The notes beneath the pieces were generated by a model. That model had not been told where the DNA came from and ran no database searches. It was given only the letters and a program-made list of their open reading frames with translations. 64,000 nt of DNA from Alphaproteobacteria bacterium. Lineage in GTDB: Bacteria > Pseudomonadota > Alphaproteobacteria > GCA-2731375. The stretch covers positions 23,274 through 87,273 of the forward strand of contig JADHTB010000017.1 of assembly GCA_016776605.1 (NCBI GenBank), in the 5' to 3' direction. Shown one piece after another: positions 45,445 through 53,855 of this stretch (the first letter of the stretch is position 1; each line of letters begins with the position of its first letter). A program made the translations under genes and the position numbers.

Positions 45445-46656
45445 ATGGCTATTCTGGAAGCGCCGCCACGCCCCCTGCCGGGCCTGAGAGAGAGTCTGGC
45501 GGGCGTTAACCGCCATAATCTGGTCAACGCCCTGGTGGCCTGGCTGTTCGCCATTTCCGGCCCCGTGGTGATCATTCTGGCCGTGGGCCGGCAGGGTGGC
45601 TTGCGGCCCGAGGATATCAGTTCGTGGGTGTTTTCCGCCTTTGTCTTTGGCGGCCTGTTGACCATGGGCTTTTCCTATATCTTCCGCCAGCCCATCGCCA
45701 TTATGTGGACCATACCCGGCGCGGTGCTGGTCGGCGGCGCCCTGCAACATCTGTCCTTCGCCGAGGTGATCGGGGCCTACCTTGTTTGCGGCGTGCTGAT
45801 TGCCTTTCTGGGCATAACAGGTCTGGTGCGCCGCATCATGGCGGCGATCCCCATGCCTATCGTCATGGCCATGGTGGCGGGCGTCTTCCTGCCCTTTGGC
45901 CTGAACATCATCACCGCGTTTGAAGAGGCGACGATGATGGCGGTGGCCATGGTGGCCGCATTCGCCATTCCCACCGCGATCCCCAGTTTGGGGCGGGTGC
46001 TGCCGCCCGTGCTCTGCGCCCTGGCGGCGGGCACCGTTGCGATCATCTTTTCAGGACAAATGACCGGGGTGGAGATACCGCCCCTGGCCCTGGCCCAGCC
46101 GATTTTATACACCCCGGTGTTTACCCTGCGCGCCCTGGGCGAATTGGTGGTGCCCCTGGCGGTAACGGTGATCGCGGCCCAGAACGCCCAGGGTTTCGTC
46201 ATTCTGCGCCAGGCCGGGTTCGAGCCGCCAGAAAACGGCCTGACCGTGACCTGCGGCCTGGGCAGCCTGCTGTTCGGCATTTTCGGCTCTGTGCCAACCT
46301 GTGTGACCGGGCCGGCGAACGCGATCCTGAATACCTCCGGCGCCAAGGAACGGCGCTATATGGCCGGCGTTATATTCGGCCTGCTAGCCATTGCCTTTGG
46401 CCTGTTCGCGCCCTTTACCACCGGCCTGGGCCTGGTGCTGCCGGCGGTCTTCATCAACCTGCTGGGCGGTCTGGCCATGCTGGGGGTGCTGCAAAGCGCC
46501 TTCACCACCGCCTTCAACGGCCCCCACGCCCTGGGCGCCCTGGTCAGCTTTCTGGTCACCCTGTCCGGCGTCGCCATCCTGAACGTGGGCGCGCCGTTCT
46601 GGGGCCTGGCCTTCGGCTATGCGGTCACCCTGTTACTGCAACGCCGGAGCGCGTAG
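45445..46656 (+). CDS. benE: BenE-family benzoate/H+ symporter
   Basis: A 403-residue integral membrane protein with about 12 hydrophobic segments. Family-typical segments are FGGLLTMGFSYIFRQPIAIMWTIPGAVLVG in the first third, GVFLPFGLNIITAF, and FGSVPTCVTGPANAIL in the second half. BenE members import benzoate with a proton; the actual substrate here may be another aromatic acid. It follows the second FAA-hydrolase gene on the same strand. Confidence 0.92.
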   Translation: MAILEAPPRPLPGLRESLAGVNRHNLVNALVAWLFAISGPVVIILAVGRQGGLRPEDISSWVFSAFVFGGLLTMGFSYIFRQPIAIMWTIPGAVLVGGALQHLSFAEVIGAYLVCGVLIAFLGITGLVRRIMAAIPMPIVMAMVAGVFLPFGLNIITAFEEATMMAVAMVAAFAIPTAIPSLGRVLPPVLCALAAGTVAIIFSGQMTGVEIPPLALAQPILYTPVFTLRALGELVVPLAVTVIAAQNAQGFVILRQAGFEPPENGLTVTCGLGSLLFGIFGSVPTCVTGPANAILNTSGAKERRYMAGVIFGLLAIAFGLFAPFTTGLGLVLPAVFINLLGGLAMLGVLQSAFTTAFNGPHALGALVSFLVTLSGVAILNVGAPFWGLAFGYAVTLLLQRRSA

Positions 46657-46701
46657 CCCCCGTTCGAGATGCCCGACTATTCGATGCAGGTCGGCAAGAA
46701 T

Positions 46702-47721
46702 CTAGCCCGGCCTGCGGGCATAGACGATCCGGGTCATGTCGGGAACCACCTCGGCCTCCACCGGGGTTTCGAAGCCTGCCGCCGACATCGCCGCGATGAT
46801 GCGTTTGGCGGTCAGCGAGGCGGCCTCCGGCGCAAAGGCCATGTGTTGCAGGTGCCATAGGGCGGCCAGTTGCGGTTCCGCTTTTTCCGAATCCACCATG
46901 AAGTCATGCACCATCAAGGTGCCGCCCGGCCGCAGGGTGGCGAAGGCAGCCTCGATCAATGACTGGATCGAGGTTTCGGGAACGCCGCTGAACAGATAAG
47001 ACATCAGCACCGCGCAACGCCCGGTCGGCCATTCGCATTCCAGCGCATTTGCCGGGATATAGCGGACCCGGTCCACCAATCCCGCCTCGGTGATAAATTC
47101 CCAGCCAATCTCGGCAACATTGGGAAAGTCAATTATGGTGGATGTAAGCTCTGGATTCTCTTTGCACAGGCTGACGGTCATGGCGCCCGTGCCGCCCCCC
47201 ACATCCAGCAACGAACGGGCATCCGACAGGTCCACCAGGCGGGCGATGGTGCGGCCAGGGCCCAATGATCCGGCATGTTGGGCCCGGCTGTAGATCCGCG
47301 CCTCTGCAGGATCGGACATCCAACTGGCGTAAGAGTCGACGGCATCTTTGTCCAGGCTGCCGTCCATGGCGGCATTGATTTGCTGCAGGAACGGATACAT
47401 TTGTCTGTCAATCTGATAGCGCAGGTAATCGCCAAAGTCGTATTTCGCGCCCTTTACCAGAAAGGCCTCCGAGGCCGGCGCATTGGATAACTTGCCGCCT
47501 TCGCGCACCAGCAGGCCAATGCTGCGCAGCGCCGTCGTCAGGGTGGTGATGCGGTTGAGGGGTATGTCGGCCGCCGTGGCGAGTTCCTGTTCGCTTTTCG
47601 GCTGGTCCGAAAGATGCGAGAAAAGATCTATATGAAGGGCGGCGAATAATGATTTTGACGCCATGAAACCAAATGCAATGTTCGATACGTCTTCGGCTGT
47701 TTCAGCCACAGTGGTTTGCAC
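46702..47721 (-). CDS. O-methyltransferase (family 2, COMT-like)
   Basis: A 339-residue SAM-dependent methyltransferase. The N-terminal winged-helix dimerisation region includes SEQELATAADIPLNRITTLT, and the Rossmann domain carries DVGGGTGAMTVSL and a PGGTLMVHDF segment. Catalytic His and Asp positions fit O-methyltransferases of the acetylserotonin/hydroxyneurosporene class. Substrate unknown. Followed upstream by a long, structured 455-base intergenic region. Confidence 0.87.
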   Translation of the reverse strand: MQTTVAETAEDVSNIAFGFMASKSLFAALHIDLFSHLSDQPKSEQELATAADIPLNRITTLTTALRSIGLLVREGGKLSNAPASEAFLVKGAKYDFGDYLRYQIDRQMYPFLQQINAAMDGSLDKDAVDSYASWMSDPAEARIYSRAQHAGSLGPGRTIARLVDLSDARSLLDVGGGTGAMTVSLCKENPELTSTIIDFPNVAEIGWEFITEAGLVDRVRYIPANALECEWPTGRCAVLMSYLFSGVPETSIQSLIEAAFATLRPGGTLMVHDFMVDSEKAEPQLAALWHLQHMAFAPEAASLTAKRIIAAMSAAGFETPVEAEVVPDMTRIVYARRPG

Positions 47722-48176
47722 AAATAACTCCCAGAGGTTAAGTCGTGTTCAAGTCGATTTATCATTGATCGGACCCAGAGCGCATTTAATCCAAATGCGC
47801 TCGAATTTTCCAAAATAGAGCAATTAAAACAATCACCTAGGTCGCGCTGGCGACGCCAATTAATTGTAAATTGCGCTAACCGTCACTCGCGAACGCGCGT
47901 CCGAATTGGAGCATCGCGGGATACAAGCGCGGATCAGCCACTCTGCGCGATGGTTTCGCGGCGATCCATGGTTGGGTCCATCCGGGCCGATTGCTGATGA
48001 ACAGGTGGCCCGGAAACACCCATCATAGCGCAATTATCGGCATTGACCACAGTGCGCTGGATCAACCTTATTCAACCCAATAATGAAAATTTGCGCCGAG
48101 GCCGAATTTGGCTACCATCGCAGTGACTTTGACAGGGGGGACTTTGACAGGGTGATTTTGATAGGCAGTCTATAGA
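47722..48176. other. Structured intergenic region between two methyltransferase genes
   Basis: 455 bases with no supported gene. Visible features are a perfect 10-bp hairpin GAGCGCATTT/AAATGCGCTC (47778-47802), a nearby TAGAGCAATT that resembles the ends of the dispersed elements (47816-47825), and a threefold near-repeat of GACTTTGACAGGG just before the next start. The two flanking genes are divergent, so promoters should be here. Confidence 0.6.
48125..48165. repeat. Threefold TTGACA-containing short repeat
   Basis: GACTTTGACAGGG at 48125-48137 is repeated at 48140-48152 (15-bp period), and a decayed third copy GATTTTGATAGG is at 48154-48165. Two copies contain the -35-like hexamer TTGACA. 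It ends 11 bases before the methyltransferase ATG. Function, if any, is unknown. Confidence 0.85.
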
Positions 48177-48794
48177 ATGTCGGTTTACAGCGAATACATC
48201 CTGCCCTGGGGCATCAACCTCGCCTGTGGCGGCAAGCTCATCGCCAAGCAGCGCGCCAAGATCGTGCCGCGGGCCAAGGGCGAGGTGCTGGAAATCGGCA
48301 TCGGCTCGGGCCTGAACCTGCCGTTTTACGATACCGCCAAGGTCACGAAGGTCTGGGGTCTGGAACCCAGCCCCGAGATGCGCCGGATGGCCGAACAAGT
48401 CGCCCGCGGCGTCGATCTGCCGGTGCAATTCCTCGACCTGCCGGGAGAGGAAATTCCCCTGGATGACCATAGCGTCGATAGCGTGCTGGTCACATATACC
48501 CTGTGCACGATCCCGGACGCGGCGCGGGCGCTGCAACAAATGCGCCGGGTGTTGAAACCCGGCGCGGAACTGCTGTTTTGCGAACATGGCCGGGCGCCCG
48601 ATGCAGGCGTCAGACGCTGGCAGGACCGCATTGACCCGTTGTGGAGCAAAATATCCGGCGGCTGCCACCTGAACCGCCCCATCGACAGTCTGGTGCGGGA
48701 TGCCGGCTTTCGCATCGCCGACATGGAAACCATGTATATCCCCGGCCCGCGCACCCATACCTTCAACTACTGGGGCGCGGCGGTGGCGGCCTAG
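48177..48794 (+). CDS. Class I SAM methyltransferase (METTL7/TMT1-like)
   Basis: A 205-residue methyltransferase whose start (YSEYILPWGINLACGGK) and motif I (LEIGIGSGLNLPFY) match the METTL7-like thiol or lipid methyltransferase group. The EHGRAP and NRPIDSLVRDAGF segments are also family-like. It may methylate a thiol or phospholipid headgroup. Only a weak AGG-type ribosome-binding site is present, but the ATG gives the expected family N-terminus. Confidence 0.86.
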   Translation: MSVYSEYILPWGINLACGGKLIAKQRAKIVPRAKGEVLEIGIGSGLNLPFYDTAKVTKVWGLEPSPEMRRMAEQVARGVDLPVQFLDLPGEEIPLDDHSVDSVLVTYTLCTIPDAARALQQMRRVLKPGAELLFCEHGRAPDAGVRRWQDRIDPLWSKISGGCHLNRPIDSLVRDAGFRIADMETMYIPGPRTHTFNYWGAAVAA

Positions 48795-48896
48795 ACCATA
48801 TTTGATTCTCATTGTTCCGGAATGGCTCCGACCGTGACGCCGGGCGATTGCCATGGCAGAATGGCAAAATGTCTGGTCTGAATTTTAGGTGCCCAT

Positions 48897-50498
48897 ATGG
48901 TTTTTGATCCCCGCATGCCGGCGCGGGAGGCCTGTGTGCTTGGCTATCAACTGGAACATTGGGCAGCCGAGACGCCCGATGAGATCGCCTTTATGTTCCA
49001 AGACGGCGAGCAATGGACCTGGGGCCAGGCCCTGGATCTGACCCGCCGCGCGGCCAGGGGGCTGGCCGACCGGGGCGTGAAAAAAGGCGATCACGTGCTG
49101 TCCTGGCAACCCAACAACAGAGAAGCGGTGCTGACCTGGTTCGGCCTTAACTATCTAGGCGCGGTCTATGTGCCGGTGAACACCGCCTACAAGGGCAATC
49201 TGCTGCAGCACGTGGTGCAGCTATCGGATGCCAGCCTGATGATCTGCCACGCCGATCTGGCGCCGCGCCTGGATGATATCGATACGGGATTGCTGCGCGA
49301 GGTGATCATTACCAATGGCGCGGCAGCGTTGGCGACGCTTGCCACGCACCCGGCAGCGGCATTGTTGCCCGATCAGGGCCTGGACGGAATGCCCGATCCG
49401 GTCGAGCCCTGGGATTGCCAATACATCATCTTCACATCCGGCACCACGGGGCCGTCCAAGGCGGTTTTGTCGTCCTATGTTCAGGGCTATGCCATGGGCC
49501 CGGAGGCCAGCAGCTACATCGATGGCAGGGACCGTATCCTGATCAATCTGCCGATGTTTCATGTCGGCGGCACGGTGTTCATGATCGTCACCCTGGCCAA
49601 TGGCGGCTCGTGCTATTTGGACAGCCATTTCAAGACCGATGCATTCTGGCCGACCGTGCGCGGCAACCAGATCACCATGACCTGCCTGTTGGGCGCCATG
49701 ATACCGTTCCTGTTGAAACTGCCCGCCGGCGACCAGGATCAGGCGCACCCCTTGAAAAAGGCGGTCTGTGTGCCCTGGAACGAGGACGCCATGGCCATGG
49801 GCCGGCGCTATGGCATCGACATGCGCACCACCTTCAACATGACGGAAGTATCCTCGCCCATGGTCTCGGATGCCTATCCGCCCGAGGCCGGCACCTGTGG
49901 CAAGCTGCGCCCCGGCGTGGAAGGCCGGGTGGTGGATGAGCACGATTGCCAGGTGGCGCCGGGGCAAACCGGCGAATTGATCCTGCGCACGGACCGCCCC
50001 TGGGCCATGAACCACGGCTATTACAAGAACCCGGACGCCACGGCCCAGGCCTGGCGGAACGGTTGGTTCCACACCGGCGATGGCTTCAAATATGACGCCG
50101 AGGGCTATTTCTATTTCGTCGACCGGATCAAGGATGCCATTCGCCGCCGGGGCGAGAACATCTCGTCGTTCGAGGTGGAAGGCGAGGTCACGGCCTTCGA
50201 CGCGGTGGGCGAGGCCGCCGCCATCCCCGTGCCCAGCGAATTGGGCGAGGACGAAGTGATGGTCGTGGTGGCGCCGGTACCGGGCCGGAACATCGATCCG
50301 CTGGCCCTGTTTCGCTTTCTGGAACCCCGCATGGCCCATTTCATGCTGCCCAGGTTCATTCGCATCGTCGCTGAATTACCCAAGACGCCGACCCAAAAGG
50401 TGCAAAAACACCTGCTAAAAGAGGCCGGCGTTACCCCCGACACCTGGGACCGCGAGGCGATGGGCATTACAGTGAAGCGGGAAAAGATCGGCGCTTAG
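48897..50498 (+). CDS. AMP-forming acyl-CoA synthetase
   Basis: A 533-residue ANL-superfamily ligase. The ATP-binding P-loop is IIFTSGTTGPSKAV, the adenylate segment is TTFNMTEVSSP, and the C-terminal hinge/Lys regions include HTGDGFKYDAEGYFYFVDRIKDAIRRRGENIS and TPTQKVQKHLL. Closest layout is CaiC/medium- to long-chain acyl-CoA synthetase. Its TAG stop lies in the left end of the 265-bp element. A PhyH-family gene follows beyond that element. Confidence 0.93.
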   Translation: MVFDPRMPAREACVLGYQLEHWAAETPDEIAFMFQDGEQWTWGQALDLTRRAARGLADRGVKKGDHVLSWQPNNREAVLTWFGLNYLGAVYVPVNTAYKGNLLQHVVQLSDASLMICHADLAPRLDDIDTGLLREVIITNGAAALATLATHPAAALLPDQGLDGMPDPVEPWDCQYIIFTSGTTGPSKAVLSSYVQGYAMGPEASSYIDGRDRILINLPMFHVGGTVFMIVTLANGGSCYLDSHFKTDAFWPTVRGNQITMTCLLGAMIPFLLKLPAGDQDQAHPLKKAVCVPWNEDAMAMGRRYGIDMRTTFNMTEVSSPMVSDAYPPEAGTCGKLRPGVEGRVVDEHDCQVAPGQTGELILRTDRPWAMNHGYYKNPDATAQAWRNGWFHTGDGFKYDAEGYFYFVDRIKDAIRRRGENISSFEVEGEVTAFDAVGEAAAIPVPSELGEDEVMVVVAPVPGRNIDPLALFRFLEPRMAHFMLPRFIRIVAELPKTPTQKVQKHLLKEAGVTPDTWDREAMGITVKREKIGA

Positions 50499-50759
50499 AG
50501 CAGTTCCGGGCTATTGTGATCCATTTGATGGCGCCCCTAAGCCATTTGGGTAGGCGCGTTGCGCAGCGCGATGTGGTGCATCGGGCAAGCGGCGCAACGC
50601 ACCCAAATGGCTTAGGGGTGCCACCGAAGGCCGCTCACCAAGGCCCCGTGGCTGCGTTGCGGTTCTTGGACGATGCACCACATCGACCTGCAACCCGCGC
50701 CTACCCACGGGGCCTTGGTGGGCGGTCAAATGGTTCAGAATAGCCAGGAACTGCTCTAA
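50495..50759. repeat. 265-bp REPIN/MITE-like element with two inverted hairpins
   Basis: The ends TTAGAGCAGTTCC and GGAACTGCTCTAA are perfect inverses, within ~36-bp imperfect terminal inverted repeats. Inside are two large hairpins: GCCCCTAAGCCATTTGGGT with its complement (50532-50622) and CACCAAGGCCCCGTGG with CCACGGGGCCTTGGTG (50636-50720). Their loops contain the exact complements CGATGTGGTGCATCG and CGATGCACCACATCG. The element shares TAGAGCA ends with the 104-bp elements. It supplies the stop codon of the acyl-CoA synthetase gene. No coding capacity. Confidence 0.85.
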
Positions 50760-50782
50760 TAACTCGTCTATATGGAGACAGC

Positions 50783-51679
50783 ATGAAGCCCGAAGACATT
50801 CTTAGCCATCCCCCGAAAGTCCTGACCCAGGAACAGCGCGAAACCTATTTCGAGACCGGCTATCTGCTGTTGGAGAATTTCATCAGTCAGGACTGGCTGG
50901 ACCGCCTGTGGCAGGTTACGGACCGCTTTATCGAGAAGAGCCGGGCGCTGGCCAAATCCGGCGGGGTTTTCGATCTGGAGCCGGACCACACGGCGGAGAA
51001 CCCAAGGCTGCGGCGCATCTCGCAACCGGTGGTGATCGACCCGGTCTATGAAGAGTTTGGCCTGCGCGGCCCGATCGTGGATTTGGCCGAGGATCTGGTG
51101 GGCCCGAACGTAAAATATCATCATTCCAAGCTGAATATGAAATGGGCCGGCGGCGGCGAAGAGGTGAAGTGGCATCAGGATATCCAATTCTGGCCGCATA
51201 CCAACTATTCGCCGCTGACCATCGGGCTCTACATGGATGATGTGGATGACGAGATGGGCCCCATGGGCGTCATTCCGGGCAGTCACAAGGGCGAGATATA
51301 TGATCTGTACGGCCAGGACGGCAGCTGGGAGGGCTCCCTGGATGATAAGGACATGGCGCGGGTACCGATGGACAAGGCGGTCTGGCTAAAAGGGCCCAAG
51401 GGTTCCGTCACCATCCATAATTGCCGCATGCTGCACGGCTCCATGGCCAACAACTCGCCCCGCGGCCGGCCCTTGTTGCTGCACACCTACGCCTCCGCCG
51501 ATGCGCTGACCTTTCAGGGCAGCGTGGTGCAGAACGTGCCACACGCCGATACGCTGATCCGTGGCGAGCCCGCCAAATGGATTCACTTCGACCCCGAACC
51601 CTGCCTCATCCCGCCCGATTGGTCCAAGGGCTACACCTCGATCTTCGCCATCCAGCAAGAGAAAGATGCCGCCAGTTAG
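50783..51679 (+). CDS. Phytanoyl-CoA dioxygenase-family protein
   Basis: A 298-residue Fe(II)/2-oxoglutarate dioxygenase of the PhyH family. The iron-binding HxD is in KWHQDIQFWP, and the distal His is in CRMLHGSMANNSPRGRPLLL, whose Arg would bind 2-oxoglutarate. PhyH enzymes hydroxylate acyl-CoAs or other small molecules. Next to an acyl-CoA synthetase, a 2-hydroxylation of an acyl-CoA is plausible but unproven. A 265-bp repeat element separates the two genes. Confidence 0.9.
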   Translation: MKPEDILSHPPKVLTQEQRETYFETGYLLLENFISQDWLDRLWQVTDRFIEKSRALAKSGGVFDLEPDHTAENPRLRRISQPVVIDPVYEEFGLRGPIVDLAEDLVGPNVKYHHSKLNMKWAGGGEEVKWHQDIQFWPHTNYSPLTIGLYMDDVDDEMGPMGVIPGSHKGEIYDLYGQDGSWEGSLDDKDMARVPMDKAVWLKGPKGSVTIHNCRMLHGSMANNSPRGRPLLLHTYASADALTFQGSVVQNVPHADTLIRGEPAKWIHFDPEPCLIPPDWSKGYTSIFAIQQEKDAAS

Positions 51680-51697
51680 ACCATTTTTGGGGCAGCG

Positions 51698-52927
51698 TTA
51701 ATGCATGCAGCGCATATGGCGGCTGCCCTGGCAGGCCAGACTGCGGAAATTCCAGAGGCTTTTGATGTAGGCTACCAAACTTTGGGCATCGTCCCTGGTT
51801 AGACCATGATTTTTCCAGGCAAGCATGCGCGGGTTGCGCGATGAACCATTCAGGATGGTGGCAATAATCTGCTCGTCCGGGTGATGCCAGGCGTGGGCGC
51901 TGTCGTCCATCGCGGGCGCCAGGGGTAGGCCGTCTTCATCTCGCGCGCCCGGCTCGCCCGGCTTCTCGCCAATGCCTTTTGTGCCATGGCAGGCCTGGCA
52001 ATTTTTGTTGAAGAGCCGCTCTCCGGCCGCGACCCGCGCGGGCGTCCTATCCAATTGCCCTTCAAAGCTGATCCAGTTTTTGCCGCCATCCCTGCTCAAC
52101 ACGACGGCGCCGGTATCCACGGCAGCCAGCATTTGTTGGGGATTGCCCGGATCAATCGCGAAATCCAACAGGGCCCGGTCCGCGAACTGGTCCGAAACCA
52201 GGGTCCAGTTCAGCCCCTGCGCCTCTCGGACCATCAGGCCGAGACCATATAGAAAGGTGAATACGCGGCCATCCTCGGTCACCCGTACTATGGGCGCGGG
52301 GCGTTTATCCGGGTGCGCCAGAACCCAGGATACGCCGTCATCCAGGCTGCGAAACAGGCCCTCGCGGGTGGCGGCATACAGGGTTTTGGGCGTCTTGGCG
52401 GAAACGGCTATGTCAAACACCTGGGCCGGCGGACTATTGATCGGGGCCCAGGTTTTTCCGCTGTCGCGGCTGACGTGAATAGCCTCCGCCACGCCATACA
52501 TCACCGCTGGATCGGCGGCATCGATGGCCATGGCATGAAATGCGACCGGGCCAGCGGCGGCCCGTGAAATACGCGCCCATGTCCTGCCGCCATCGTCCGA
52601 GCGGATAACGCCCAATTTTTCCGACTTGGAGCGGTAGCCGCTGGAAAACAGAACCCCTGGCGCCGTGGGGTGCGCGACAAGGACCGACAAAACACCAGCC
52701 TTGTCGGACAGACGTTTGACTTGACCGTCCGGCGCCACCGAAACCGGCCCCTGAGCAGTACCGACAAGGAAAGTTCCCAACTCTGAACCCGAACCCGCGA
52801 AGACAATGCCCCGCACCACCGGAATTTGGTGGAGATAGATGGCCTCCTGGGCGGCGGCCAGAGGCGGGGCCGCCAGACACAGGCCAAACATTGCCAGTAA
52901 TACCAACCCTGTCTTATTGTTCTTCAT
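51698..52927 (-). CDS. Secreted BNR-repeat protein with C-terminal cytochrome c domain
   Basis: A 409-residue protein with a signal peptide (cleavage near AAPPLAAAQ), a beta-propeller of sialidase/YCF48-like BNR repeats (SDDGGRTW, SRDSGKTW, SLDDGVSW, SRDGGKNW), and a C-terminal class I cytochrome c domain with CQACH. The repeats would form the propeller in the periplasm and the heme domain would transfer electrons. It is third in a leftward cluster with a SHOCT protein and another cytochrome c. Redox partner unknown. Confidence 0.88.
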   Translation of the reverse strand: MKNNKTGLVLLAMFGLCLAAPPLAAAQEAIYLHQIPVVRGIVFAGSGSELGTFLVGTAQGPVSVAPDGQVKRLSDKAGVLSVLVAHPTAPGVLFSSGYRSKSEKLGVIRSDDGGRTWARISRAAAGPVAFHAMAIDAADPAVMYGVAEAIHVSRDSGKTWAPINSPPAQVFDIAVSAKTPKTLYAATREGLFRSLDDGVSWVLAHPDKRPAPIVRVTEDGRVFTFLYGLGLMVREAQGLNWTLVSDQFADRALLDFAIDPGNPQQMLAAVDTGAVVLSRDGGKNWISFEGQLDRTPARVAAGERLFNKNCQACHGTKGIGEKPGEPGARDEDGLPLAPAMDDSAHAWHHPDEQIIATILNGSSRNPRMLAWKNHGLTRDDAQSLVAYIKSLWNFRSLACQGSRHMRCMH

Positions 52928-52993
52928 TGCTTGTCCCGCGAAGATTAAATTCAGATAGGGTCGAAGGATTACGACCGCAGCGTTGCCGGCGCG

Positions 52994-53365
52994 TTATTTA
53001 TCAAGCTCGGCGCACCGGGCCTGATAATCTTCCGCCTCGATTTCACCACGTGCGAAGCGCTCGTCAAGAATAGTGCGGGCGCTTGATGGGCCCCGCCCGG
53101 CCGAGCGGGCGTGGGGCGAAAGCCATCGGACGACCAGAACGGCAATGACCACGATGACGGCCAATACGGCGAACATCATGAAAGGCCCCATGAACATCAG
53201 GGACATGCCATCGCCCCACATATGATGGTAGCCGTCCCCGCTACGCTGGCCGTCAGCCAGGGCCGCCTGGGTCAGGCCCGCCAACATCAGAGCCGCGATC
53301 GTGACAGTCTTCGGCGTAGCCGATACGGCAGGGAGCCAACGCTTTATCGATACAAAAACAGTCAT
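52994..53365 (-). CDS. SHOCT-domain membrane protein
   Basis: A 123-residue protein with a signal-like N-terminus (ending LTQAALADG), a transmembrane segment (MMFAVLAVIVVIAVLVVRWL) and a C-terminal SHOCT motif (ILDERFARGEIEAEDYQAR). SHOCT domains occur in small membrane proteins of unclear function, often near cytochrome or copper-related genes. The gene lies between two cytochrome c genes on the same strand. Confidence 0.88.
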   Translation of the reverse strand: MTVFVSIKRWLPAVSATPKTVTIAALMLAGLTQAALADGQRSGDGYHHMWGDGMSLMFMGPFMMFAVLAVIVVIAVLVVRWLSPHARSAGRGPSSARTILDERFARGEIEAEDYQARCAELDK

Positions 53366-53387
53366 TTTCTCTCTCCTTATTGAACGA

Positions 53388-53855
53388 TTAATTCATCCGG
53401 TGTGGCTGATAGGCGATGCCGTTCGCGGCCTGCAATTCGCGGACGTAGGCAACGATCGCCTTGGCAACATCCTCGCTCACCTGAGGTTGCGGCGGCATAT
53501 TGCCGAACCGCCAATGATGTTGCGGCACACCCCGTTGCAGGGCCAGCCAAAAGGCGCCATCGGCGTGGTGTCCGGAATTATAGATCTTATGCACCAACGG
53601 CGGCCCGCCGATCCCGCCGCCGGCATTGTCACCATGACACTTAGCGCAATTCTCGGCAAATGCCACCTCGCCTTGCAGGGCGATGGCGGAAAGCGCGGGT
53701 ACCTTCACATCGACTTGCGCCGAACCGGTCTGCTGTGACGATTGGTAAATGAAGACCAGAACACCGCCGACAACGACCAGGGATACCAGCAATGCCGGCA
53801 GCTTTTCCTTGAAACGTTCCGCCAGGCTGACTTTCGCGGCTGAATTCTTGTTCAT
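53388..53855 (-). CDS. Membrane-anchored cytochrome c
   Basis: A 155-residue protein with one N-terminal membrane anchor (LPALLVSLVVVGGVLVFIY) and a single class I c-type heme site CAKCH near the middle, followed by a distal Met in FGNMPPQPQVSEDVAKAIVAYV. It probably carries electrons in the periplasm. It is the first gene of a three-gene leftward cluster. The upstream gap holds the second 104-bp element. Confidence 0.9.
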   Translation of the reverse strand: MNKNSAAKVSLAERFKEKLPALLVSLVVVGGVLVFIYQSSQQTGSAQVDVKVPALSAIALQGEVAFAENCAKCHGDNAGGGIGGPPLVHKIYNSGHHADGAFWLALQRGVPQHHWRFGNMPPQPQVSEDVAKAIVAYVRELQAANGIAYQPHRMN

